Of a DNA stretch of 64,000 bases, positions 43,745-51,483 are shown piece by piece; the first letter of the stretch is position 1; every line of letters starts with the position of its first letter. The DNA is from Bacteroidia bacterium. GTDB taxonomy: Bacteria > Bacteroidota > Bacteroidia > NS11-12g > UBA955. The notes below the pieces were generated by a model. The model had not been told where the DNA came from and made no database searches. It was given only the letters and a program-made list of their open reading frames with translations. The position numbers were made by a program, and so were the translations under genes. Where the stretch lies: NCBI GenBank assembly GCA_023228875.1, contig JALOAG010000002.1:124001-188000 (forward strand), written 5' to 3'.

Positions 43745-45181
43745 TTAGATTTGTTTACAGGTTTGAAAAAAGGCAGCACCGGTCTTAATCAACTCCGGAT
43801 CATGACCTTGAGGTCCCATTAATTGCATTCCAAAAGGAAGTCCTGCTTGAGTATTAGCGACCGGGATAGATAGGGCAGGGATGCCGGCTAAATTTGCATG
43901 CACAGTAAATATGTCCGCCAAATACATTGCCAGCGGGTCTTTGTCTTTCTCTCCGATTTTAAATGCAGGAGTTGTAGTGGTAGGCGTTAGGATGAAATCA
44001 TTGGTTTCAAAGATGTTATCAGTAAACGTCTTAATAAGCCTGCGTACTTGTAAAGCTTTAGTATAAAACGTATCCACTTTTTCAGAAGTAAGCATATAAG
44101 TGCCCAACATGATTCTTCTCTTCACTTCTTTACCGAACCCCTCTGAACGTGATTTCTTATACATTGAATCTAGGTCTGTGCTGTTTTTACTTCTAAAACC
44201 GTACAACAAACCGCTAAACCGGGACAAGTTTGAACTGGCTTCGGCTGTAGAAAGGGCGTAATAACAAGGGACTACAAAGTTAATCAAAGGGAAATCAATG
44301 ATATTGATAGTATGACCTTGACTTCTGAGCAATTCAATTACCTTCAAAGTGTATTCTTTTACTTCCTTATCAATAGAATTATTTTCAATACATTCTTTCA
44401 GCACAGCGAAAGAGAGTTTTTTTCCGGATTGGTTTTGCTCCAAGTAACAATCAGAACATTCTTCTAACATAGTTGCATCATGGTTGTCTTTACCGGAGAT
44501 GATTTCCATTATCAATGCCAAGTCTTCAGCGGATTTTGTAAGTGGACCAATCTGGTCAAATGAAGATGCATACGCAATCAAGCCATATCGTGACACAGTG
44601 CCATAACTAGGCTTGTAGCCCCACAGTCCGCAAAAAGAAGCCGGTTGTCGAATAGAGCCTCCTGTATCCGAGCCAAGACTTGCATGACACATACCCGCTT
44701 GTACTGCAACAGCAGGTCCTCCGGATGAGCCTCCTGAAACACGAGTGGTGTCGGCAAAATTCTTGACTGGACCATACACTGAGTTTTCGTTTGATGCACC
44801 CATAGCAAATTCATCACAATTCAAACTGCCTATAATGATTGCGTCTTCTGCCAATAGGCGCTCGACAACTGTTGCATTATAAACAGATTCGAATCCTTTT
44901 AAGATATTTGACGAAGCAGAAACAGGATGATTTTTGTAACAGATATTGTCTTTAATGCCAATAAATAAGCCTGCTAAACGTCCTGCTTTACCTGTTTTAA
45001 TCTTTAAATCTAAATCTTTTGCTTGTTGTAGTGTTTCATCTTCAAATACCTTTACAAAGGCATTAAGATCTGCGTGTTGCTTAATTTTATGCAAATACTC
45101 TTGTGCTAACGCTTCGCAAGTCGTTTTGCCGGAAAATAGGGAAGATCGTATTTCCGAGAGGGAATTGGAATCCGAAATCAT
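43745..45181 (-). CDS. gatA: Aspartyl/glutamyl-tRNA amidotransferase subunit A
   Basis: A 478-aa amidase-signature protein that releases ammonia from glutamine so GatB can convert mischarged Glu-tRNA-Gln (or Asp-tRNA-Asn) to the amide. The Ser-cisSer-Lys triad is visible: Lys in IGIKDNICYKNHPVSA (about residue 76), the two Ser in VSGGSSGGPAVAVQAG (about 147-162) and SLGSDTGGSIRQPASFCG (about 167-184). Because AsnRS is encoded in the same window, the amidotransferase is probably needed for tRNA-Gln. gatB and gatC are not in view. Confidence 0.94.
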   Translation of the reverse strand: MISDSNSLSEIRSSLFSGKTTCEALAQEYLHKIKQHADLNAFVKVFEDETLQQAKDLDLKIKTGKAGRLAGLFIGIKDNICYKNHPVSASSNILKGFESVYNATVVERLLAEDAIIIGSLNCDEFAMGASNENSVYGPVKNFADTTRVSGGSSGGPAVAVQAGMCHASLGSDTGGSIRQPASFCGLWGYKPSYGTVSRYGLIAYASSFDQIGPLTKSAEDLALIMEIISGKDNHDATMLEECSDCYLEQNQSGKKLSFAVLKECIENNSIDKEVKEYTLKVIELLRSQGHTINIIDFPLINFVVPCYYALSTAEASSNLSRFSGLLYGFRSKNSTDLDSMYKKSRSEGFGKEVKRRIMLGTYMLTSEKVDTFYTKALQVRRLIKTFTDNIFETNDFILTPTTTTPAFKIGEKDKDPLAMYLADIFTVHANLAGIPALSIPVANTQAGLPFGMQLMGPQGHDPELIKTGAAFFQTCKQI

Positions 45182-45196
45182 TTCTTGAAATGAATG

Positions 45197-45400
45197 CTAT
45201 TCTTTGTCTTTTGGCTTTTCTTTCATGCCTTCGTTAATCTCTTTCTTAACGTTATTCTTTGCGTCATTGAATTCTCTGATTCCTTGACCAAGACCACGCA
45301 TAAGTTCAGGGATTTTTCTACCACCGAAAAATAAGAGAATAGCAAGAATAATCATTATCCATTCTGAACCTCCGATTGAACCTAGAAATAAAAGTGTCAT
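45197..45400 (-). CDS. tatA: Twin-arginine translocase subunit TatA/E
   Basis: A 67-aa protein with a short N-terminal membrane helix (about residues 10-26, EWIMIILAILLFFGG) and the conserved FGGRKIPELMRGLGQGIREF hinge and amphipathic helix, followed by a charged tail. It would form the pore of the Tat system for folded proteins; tatC is not in the window. A TACCTTTG element lies 19 nt before the ATG. gatA begins 15 bp after its stop. Confidence 0.94.
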   Translation of the reverse strand: MTLLFLGSIGGSEWIMIILAILLFFGGRKIPELMRGLGQGIREFNDAKNNVKKEINEGMKEKPKDKE

Positions 45401-45419
45401 AGTGCTTATTTTAGAATTG

Positions 45420-45427
45420 CAAAGGTA
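45420..45427 (-). promoter_or_regulatory. -7 promoter element for tatA-gatA
   Basis: Minus-strand TACCTTTG (TAnnTTTG), 19 nt before the tatA ATG. Confidence 0.5.
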
Positions 45428-45511
45428 AATGATAAAGTCATTTAACCAATAGAATAATAAAATAGTTTCTATGTGGTCATTCTTGGTGTTTACAGATTTA
45501 TTCTCTCTTTT

Positions 45512-47308
45512 CTATGAATGAAAAAAGGAGTGTACAATATGTGCTTTTTGTAATCCGATTTGGCGTTCAATTTCTTTCAACTCAGCATTTTTGATGTTTT
45601 CTACTGATTTAAAATACTGTAACAAGGCAGATTTAGTTTTATCGCCTATCCCTTTAATGCCGTCAAGTTCTGATTTAAGAGATGTTTTACTCCTCCTGTT
45701 CCTGTGATGGGTAATGCCAAAACGATGCGCTTCATCTCTCATTTGCTGAATGATTTTCAATGTCTCGGACTTCTTGTCTAAATAAAGTGGAATAGGGTCT
45801 TCGGGATAATAGAGTTCTTCTAATCTTTTTGCAATTCCCAAAACGGCAATTTTCCCGTATAAATCCAAAGCCTTTAATGCCTCAACTGCAGAACTTAATT
45901 GTCCCTTCCCTCCATCGACTATGATAAGTTGAGGCAATGCTTGGTTCTCTTCTAATAATCTTTTGTATCTCCGTGTTATAACCTCTTGCATTGTTGCAAA
46001 GTCATTAGGACCCACAACAGTTTTTACTAAGAAATGCCTGTAATCTGATTTTGAGGGTTTACCATCTTTAAATACTACGCAAGCAGATACTGCATCAGTT
46101 CCTTGAAAATTTGAATTGTCAAAACATTCAATGTGTCTGGGTTGTTCTGTCAGACGCAGGTCATCTCGCATTGTATCCATAATACGATTCATGCGTTGTT
46201 CAGGGTCGAGAATCTCAGCCATTTTAATACGCTCTTTTTTGTAATAGAACGCATTCTTTATACTCAAATCAAGCAGCATTTTTTTATCTCCGCGCTGAGG
46301 AATAGTAATTTTTACACCGGCAATTTTTAGTTCTAAATTCATAGGGAGAATTAACTCAGGAGCATGTTTGATATCAAGAGTGCGTACTTCTGCAAATGCA
46401 GCAAGCAAAAGGTCTTCGTCTGTTTCATTTAATATTTTCTTGATTTCCAAATTACGTGCTCGTGTAATAATTCCGTTTGTAACCCTCAGATAGTTTACAA
46501 AACCTTTGTTAGAATCACTAACCACGCTTAACACTTCTACATCTTGGATGGTAGGGGGAACAATAGTGGACTTTGCTTGAAATTTTTCTACAATATCCAA
46601 GTGCATCTTGTATTTATGAGCGTCTTCAAAAGCTAAGTTTTTGGCAGCCTCATGCATCTGTTTCTTTAAATGCACTTTCACTTCATTGAGGTTTCCTTTA
46701 AGCAGCAGCTCAATTTGGGCGATATTCTGTATGTAATCATTTTCCGATTGAAGTCCAACACATGGTCCTTTGCAGTTGCCGATATAATATTCTAAACACA
46801 GTCTGAATTTCCCTTTTTTGATATTCTCTTCGCTCAGGTTCAAATTACAGTTACGTAAGGGATATAGTTCCTTGATGAGGTCGAGCATAATATTCATCAT
46901 TTTTACTGAAGAATAGGGTCCAAAATATTTGCTACCGTCATCAATCGGATTTCTAATAGGAAAAACGCGAGGAAAACGCTCGTTGGTGATTTTAATATAA
47001 GGATACGATTTGTCGTCCTTGAGATTAATGTTGTAGCGCGGTTTGTATTGTTTGATTAATGAATTTTCGAGCAATAAAGCATCATACTCAGTTTCTACAA
47101 CAACATATTCAATACGTTTGATTTTTGATACAAGAACTTTGGTTTTATGATTTTCAAAGTGGTGTTTATTAAAGTAGCTGCTAACACGTTTCTTTAAGTT
47201 CTTAGCTTTGCCAATGTAAATGATTTTATTTTCCTCATCATAGTATTTATAGACACCCGGATTGTGTGGGATGTTTGCAATTAAATCTTTTAATGCAGGT
47301 GAGGTCAT
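45512..47308 (-). CDS. uvrC: UvrABC nuclease subunit C
   Basis: A 598-aa excision-repair nuclease. The N-terminal GIY-YIG domain (about residues 15-100) contains NPGVYKYYDEENKIIYIGKA and cuts 3' of the lesion. A Cys cluster follows (CNLN, CLEYYIGNCKGPC), then a UVR motif (KKQMHEAAKNLAFEDAHKYK, about 200-220) that binds UvrB, an RNase H-like domain with HIECFDNSNFQG (about 388-399) and IIVDGGKGQLSSA, and a C-terminal helix-hairpin-helix (LDGIKGIGDKTKSALLQYF). A TATCTTTG element ends 7 nt before the ATG. Confidence 0.96.
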   Translation of the reverse strand: MTSPALKDLIANIPHNPGVYKYYDEENKIIYIGKAKNLKKRVSSYFNKHHFENHKTKVLVSKIKRIEYVVVETEYDALLLENSLIKQYKPRYNINLKDDKSYPYIKITNERFPRVFPIRNPIDDGSKYFGPYSSVKMMNIMLDLIKELYPLRNCNLNLSEENIKKGKFRLCLEYYIGNCKGPCVGLQSENDYIQNIAQIELLLKGNLNEVKVHLKKQMHEAAKNLAFEDAHKYKMHLDIVEKFQAKSTIVPPTIQDVEVLSVVSDSNKGFVNYLRVTNGIITRARNLEIKKILNETDEDLLLAAFAEVRTLDIKHAPELILPMNLELKIAGVKITIPQRGDKKMLLDLSIKNAFYYKKERIKMAEILDPEQRMNRIMDTMRDDLRLTEQPRHIECFDNSNFQGTDAVSACVVFKDGKPSKSDYRHFLVKTVVGPNDFATMQEVITRRYKRLLEENQALPQLIIVDGGKGQLSSAVEALKALDLYGKIAVLGIAKRLEELYYPEDPIPLYLDKKSETLKIIQQMRDEAHRFGITHHRNRRSKTSLKSELDGIKGIGDKTKSALLQYFKSVENIKNAELKEIERQIGLQKAHIVHSFFHS

Positions 47309-47315
47309 TGCTGCG

Positions 47316-47323
47316 CAAAGATA
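47316..47323 (-). promoter_or_regulatory. -7 promoter element for uvrC
   Basis: Minus-strand TATCTTTG ending 7 nt before the uvrC ATG, implying a leader of at most a few nucleotides. Confidence 0.6.
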
Positions 47324-47484
47324 GTGTAAAGCGTAAGTCGAAAAGAATAATATCTTATCCTAAAATCGGTGTCACCTCAACTTGTAAAAGAGTTTCTCAA
47401 AGTTTCGCCCCAACGGTCCTGAAATATGAATCATAATTCACACATGAAGTGTTAAGGTTTTTCAGAGTAGGTCATAGAACAAAA

Positions 47485-47508
47485 AAAAACGCACCGAAGT
47501 GCGTTTTT
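47485..47508 (-). terminator. Intrinsic terminator after the fasciclin gene
   Basis: On the minus strand: ACGCAC, a UUCG tetraloop, GTGCGT, then nine Ts; flanking As and Ts extend the pairing to 10 bp. The hairpin lies 24 bp past the fasciclin stop. The rest of 47309-47480 shows nothing recognisable apart from the uvrC promoter element. Confidence 0.9.
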
Positions 47509-47532
47509 CCTAAACTAAATCAAAAAAACAAA

Positions 47533-48105
47533 TTATTGGTTTGGCGGTAATAAAACAGCATCAATCACATGAATCATCCCATTTGTTGCCGGAATGCTTG
47601 TGATGATGTTAGCACCGTTTATTTGCACTTTGTTATCTTTTACAGTCATTTTTGCATTGCCTCCGTTTACCATGCCAACGTTTTGACCATCCTTAAAACT
47701 TTCAATCTTCAAAGAACTTGTAGTTACATGGTATTCAAGAATATCAATCAATTGGTCGCTGTTTTCCGGTTTGAGAAGATTGTCTAAAGTGCCGGCAGGA
47801 AGTGCGTCAAAGGCAGCATTGGTGGGAGCAAATACAGTAAAAGGACCTGCATTTGAAAGAACATCTAAATAGTTCACGGCCTTGATGGCTGCAACCAATG
47901 TTGTATGGTCTTTGGATGAAGCAGCTACTTTGACAATATCATTAGCAGATTGATCATCTACAACTGCGGATTGTCCTTGAATAGGTTGAGATGAGGTTTG
48001 TGATGCGTTTGATTCTTTGTTACTTGTATTGGTGTTTGAGCTACAAGAGGCTAACACAAAAGCGAAGATTGCAAATGCAATACATAAATTAATTGTCTTT
48101 TTCAT
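47533..48105 (-). CDS. Fasciclin-domain lipoprotein
   Basis: A 190-aa protein. A lipoprotein signal peptide ends FVLASCSS (Cys about residue 21), followed by a Ser/Asn/Thr/Gln-rich linker (about 22-50). A single FAS1 domain (about 55-188) shows the H1 motif GPFTVFAPTNAAFDALPAGT and the H2-type ending MIHVIDAVLLPP. Fasciclin domains mediate adhesion; this protein should be anchored in the cell envelope. It is monocistronic, with its own strong terminator downstream. Confidence 0.93.
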   Translation of the reverse strand: MKKTINLCIAFAIFAFVLASCSSNTNTSNKESNASQTSSQPIQGQSAVVDDQSANDIVKVAASSKDHTTLVAAIKAVNYLDVLSNAGPFTVFAPTNAAFDALPAGTLDNLLKPENSDQLIDILEYHVTTSSLKIESFKDGQNVGMVNGGNAKMTVKDNKVQINGANIITSIPATNGMIHVIDAVLLPPNQ

Positions 48106-48224
48106 AATGGTTATAATTGTGTTTGTTTCACTACAAAGCTGAGTTTTATTATGTTGTCCTTCAATGATTTATGTCAAATCAAAACATGATTTATATCATA
48201 TATTCATTCAAGCATTGAATCTCT

Positions 48225-48232
48225 TACTTTTG
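48225..48232 (+). promoter_or_regulatory. -7 promoter element for the 48263 gene cluster
   Basis: TACTTTTG (TAnnTTTG), 30 nt before the ATG at 48263. Confidence 0.5.
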
Positions 48233-48262
48233 TCGGTTTGGATATTGGCAATTTAAAGTAGG

Positions 48263-48922
48263 ATGAATTTTTTTGGTCATTATTTTACAGATTCACAAGA
48301 AGGGAGGCCGTGGTTTAATTTGGGTTTGGTTTACCCTGATTTGTTCAGAGATTTATATAGGAAACAGATTCCCAACCGGATTGTTAAGCGAGATACACAA
48401 AGTAGTATTGATTTTGTGGATGGGATGAGAGCCCATATTGCAAGAGATAAAATGTTTCATCAGAGTAGTTTTTTTCTGCATGCAGAAAAAATGCTAAAGG
48501 TGGTTTATGATGAATATCGAATTCAAAACAAGTTACCAAGGACTTGGTTTATGTTTCATATTCTCTCTGAATTACTTATAGATAGACAGTTGGTTCAAGC
48601 TTATTCGGAGGTTGCAAATCGTCTTTATCTAGATATGGCAAACACTATGTTAGATACACTCATTGTTGATGAATTATTTGAAGATGTTGTAATTAAAACT
48701 GTTTTTTTGTCTCGTATGGGTCTTATACATCAAGATAAGTTTATTTTTGCCTACGCAAACAATGAAAAATTGATTGCTGCGTTGTGGATGCTATATAAAC
48801 GCGCAGGAATTGAGTTATCTATGGAATTAAAAGAAACACATACGCCTATTTTACATTCGATTATCAATAAATTAGAGGGAGATTCCCATTTTGATTGGGC
48901 GTATTACACAAAACAATTATGA
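48263..48922 (+). CDS. Conserved-looking protein of unknown function
   Basis: A 219-aa soluble, helix-rich protein without a signal peptide. The start (MNFFGHYFTDSQEG, then NLGLVYPDLFRDLYRKQI) recalls ACP-phosphodiesterase/DUF479-type proteins, which begin MNFLAH and have a G..xxD motif, and SSIDFVDGMRAHIARDKMFH carries the spaced Asp/His residues expected of an HD-like helical metal site. The likeness is weak and I do not assign a function. Its stop overlaps the start of the PorV-like gene (ATGA), indicating coupling. Confidence 0.55.
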   Translation: MNFFGHYFTDSQEGRPWFNLGLVYPDLFRDLYRKQIPNRIVKRDTQSSIDFVDGMRAHIARDKMFHQSSFFLHAEKMLKVVYDEYRIQNKLPRTWFMFHILSELLIDRQLVQAYSEVANRLYLDMANTMLDTLIVDELFEDVVIKTVFLSRMGLIHQDKFIFAYANNEKLIAALWMLYKRAGIELSMELKETHTPILHSIINKLEGDSHFDWAYYTKQL

Positions 48923-50052
48923 TAAAACGCGGATTATTAGCCATAGGACTTTTAGTTTTTTATCAGCAAGTTGTTGCCCAAAATGCAACAAAATACAGCA
49001 ATGAATTCTTGAATCTTGGATTAGGAGCCAGATCAATGGGTATGAGCAATGTTGCGGTGTCTTTGATTGATGATGTTACTGCCGGCTATTGGAATCCTGC
49101 CGGGATGGTTGATATTCAAGACAAAGTGCAAGCATCGTTTATGCACTCAGCTTATTTTGCAGGAATTGCAAATTATGATTATCTCGGAATAGCAACAAAA
49201 CCTACCGAAAACAGTGCTTTGGGATTGACAATCCTAAGGTTTGGTGTTGATGGAATATTGAATACGTTAGACTTAATCAAGAATGGTGAAATTAATTATG
49301 ACCGTATCACTCAGTTTTCGGCAGTAGATTATGCCTTCATGGCGCATTATGCCCAAACTGTGCAATTGCCCGGCTCACATCGGTATTCCTTCCTTGAGGA
49401 TTCAAAGTTAAGTTGGGGCGTCAATACGAAAGTCATCAACAGGAAAGCGGGTCCTTTTGCTACTGCCTGGGGTTTTGGATTTGACGCAGGAGCAAGATTA
49501 ACAGGATTGAAATATGGATGGAGTTTTGGTGTGATGGCTAAAGATATTACTACAACTTTTAATACTTGGAGATATAGTTTTTCTGAGAGGGATAAAGAAG
49601 TTTTTGCTCAAACAGGGAATGACATTCCGATTCATACTCTCGAACTGACTTTGCCTAGACTAATTTTAGGTGCAGGGAAGAAGTGGGATTTAGATAAGTT
49701 TGAAATTGTTACTTCTACTGATTTTGAAATTACTACAGATGGAAAAAGAAATACGCTCATCAAGAGTAATCCATTTAGTATTGATCCCAGATTAGGAGCG
49801 GAGTTTAGTTATAAATTAAAGGATAAAGAGGATAAAATCTCACTTAGAGTGGGCTTGGGAAATATTCAAAAAGAAATGAATAAAAAAGGCAAAAGGATTA
49901 CGTCCATGATGCCTACAGTTGGAGTGGGAATAAAAATCAAAAGTTTTTGTATTGACTACGCCCTTACGGAAATTGGTGATATGAGCGCAGGGCTTTATTC
50001 AAATGTGTTTTCTGTTCGTTTTGGATTTGATGCAGCTAAGTTAAAAAAGTAA
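48919..50052 (+). CDS. PorV/PorQ-like outer-membrane barrel protein
   Basis: A 377-aa exported protein with a signal peptide (about residues 1-18, ending VVAQN). The mature N-terminus FLNLGLGARSMGMSNVAVS and DDVTAGYWNPAGM is the PorV/PorQ (FadL-related) signature; the rest alternates strands and turns and ends with a closing strand FSVRFGFD. Type IX secretion uses PorV to shuttle cargo to the sortase. This paralogue lies 1.4 kb from a PorU2-like gene, supporting a link, but it could be a general barrel of the same family. Confidence 0.75.
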   Translation: MIKRGLLAIGLLVFYQQVVAQNATKYSNEFLNLGLGARSMGMSNVAVSLIDDVTAGYWNPAGMVDIQDKVQASFMHSAYFAGIANYDYLGIATKPTENSALGLTILRFGVDGILNTLDLIKNGEINYDRITQFSAVDYAFMAHYAQTVQLPGSHRYSFLEDSKLSWGVNTKVINRKAGPFATAWGFGFDAGARLTGLKYGWSFGVMAKDITTTFNTWRYSFSERDKEVFAQTGNDIPIHTLELTLPRLILGAGKKWDLDKFEIVTSTDFEITTDGKRNTLIKSNPFSIDPRLGAEFSYKLKDKEDKISLRVGLGNIQKEMNKKGKRITSMMPTVGVGIKIKSFCIDYALTEIGDMSAGLYSNVFSVRFGFDAAKLKK

Positions 50053-50055
50053 AGT

Positions 50056-50547
50056 GTGATAGCGTTAATTGTTGCAGTTGGGAATCATAATGAAATTGGA
50101 TTAAATAACCAATTACTGTGGCATTTACCGGATGATTTCAAATGGTTTAAGAAGAATACATTAGGGTATCCGGTAGTGATGGGAAGAAAAACTTTTGACT
50201 CTATTGGCAAAGCCTTGCCGGGCAGGTTAAATGTTGTCATTAGCAAAACCCCGCAAAACTATCCCAATGTTGAATGGGCAGACAGTATTGACAATGCACT
50301 AAGTATTGCTTCAAAAGAAAATAGTAAGGTCTTTATTTTGGGTGGAGAATCTATTTTTAAAGCCTTGTTGCCGAGTGCTGACATACTTTATCTCACAAAG
50401 GTTTATCACAGTTTTGATGCCGATGTGTTTTTCCCTGAAATTAACCCTCAAGAGTGGAAATTAGTGTATTCTCAATATCACCCAAAAGATGAAAAGCATC
50501 TTTACAATTTTGAATTTCAAATTTTAGAACGTATTCCTCATCCCTAA
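50056..50547 (+). CDS. folA: Dihydrofolate reductase
   Basis: A 163-aa enzyme that reduces dihydrofolate to tetrahydrofolate with NADPH. Recognisable parts are NNQLLWHLPDDFKWFKKNTL (about residues 18-37, substrate site with the acidic Asp), VVMGRKTFDSIGKALPGR (about 40-57) and FILGGESIFKALLP (about 94-107). The start is GTG 50056, 3 bp after the PorV-like gene's stop, so it is translated from the same mRNA. The next gene converges. Confidence 0.94.
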   Translation: MIALIVAVGNHNEIGLNNQLLWHLPDDFKWFKKNTLGYPVVMGRKTFDSIGKALPGRLNVVISKTPQNYPNVEWADSIDNALSIASKENSKVFILGGESIFKALLPSADILYLTKVYHSFDADVFFPEINPQEWKLVYSQYHPKDEKHLYNFEFQILERIPHP

Positions 50548-50656
50548 TCTGTTTGCCTACAAGTGTTCTTCAATAGCTGCACAAGCGAGTTATTCTCATG
50601 AAGAGCGGTGATAAATACTGAGAGCATAAACAATACTAAGGTCAAGCCAAGTTGTA

Positions 50657-51400
50657 TCAGTTTTCTTGTTTATGATACACAGATTGTAAATTATCTGCCC
50701 AATATGAAAACCGTTGGAATTTTGCCGATTGTAGGCTAGATGCAGACCATTCAGCGATTGTGCGTGTTTGAATCTGTTGGTCATTTTGCAATAAATTACT
50801 TGCCAAGCATAGTCGAATCTGTGGTGCTAAATGTTCTATTAAAGAGTCAAGAAGTTTGTCATTTCTATAAGGAGTTTCAATAAATAGTTGTGTATAACCT
50901 GATTTGAGCACTTCGCTTTCCATGCCTTTCAGCGCTTTTTTTAATTCTTTGGGTTGCACCGGTAAATAGCCATGAAACACAAACTGTTGTCCGTTCATAC
51001 CGGAGCCCATAAGCCCTAACATAAGCGAAGAAGCACCGACCAGAGGGATAATCTCATAACCTGATTTGAGTGCGGCATTAACCAGTAGGGCTCCGGGGTC
51101 TGCAATGCAAGGTAGTCCGGCATCTGACATAAAACCCACAGATGTACCCGATTTGAAACAGTTGTTGATTTCATCCATATCCAACAAGTTGAAATCATTT
51201 TTGGGAATTTGCCTTATATCAAAGTCCTGAATAGGACGGTTGAGGTTACAGGCTTTTAAGAAAGCACGAGCAGGTTTTTCATTCTCTACCCAAATGGTTA
51301 CGATAACTTCTAAAATGGACTTGTTAAATGGTGTAAGTTCCTTGATAGCACTGTCATTGCCAAGCAAGGTAGGAATTAAGTAGAATTTTTTCTCAGACAT
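50657..51400 (-). CDS. RsmI-family SAM-dependent methyltransferase
   Basis: A 247-aa tetrapyrrole-methylase-fold protein. It starts KKFYLIPTLLGND rather than the usual GTLYVVATPIGN and continues with GFMSDAGLPCIADPGALLV (about residues 99-117) and ALVGAS-like IIPLVGASSLMLGLMGSG. This is the shortened version common in Bacteroidota, lacking the C-terminal extension of E. coli RsmI (16S rRNA C1402 ribose methylation). Whether it methylates rRNA is uncertain. The start is ATG 51400; it is divergent from the PorU2-like gene. Confidence 0.82.
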   Translation of the reverse strand: MSEKKFYLIPTLLGNDSAIKELTPFNKSILEVIVTIWVENEKPARAFLKACNLNRPIQDFDIRQIPKNDFNLLDMDEINNCFKSGTSVGFMSDAGLPCIADPGALLVNAALKSGYEIIPLVGASSLMLGLMGSGMNGQQFVFHGYLPVQPKELKKALKGMESEVLKSGYTQLFIETPYRNDKLLDSLIEHLAPQIRLCLASNLLQNDQQIQTRTIAEWSASSLQSAKFQRFSYWADNLQSVYHKQEN

Positions 51401-51483
51401 AGGATGTTTCTTGTTCAATATATTCAAAATGTGCGCACTCTATCTTTTCAATCTTTTGTTTATTTTTGAAAGGTTTTAAATCA

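Noticed and set aside
47309..47480. Possible small RNA or gene between uvrC and the fasciclin gene
   Set aside because: Apart from the uvrC promoter element and the fasciclin terminator, no hairpin, promoter or reading frame could be supported.
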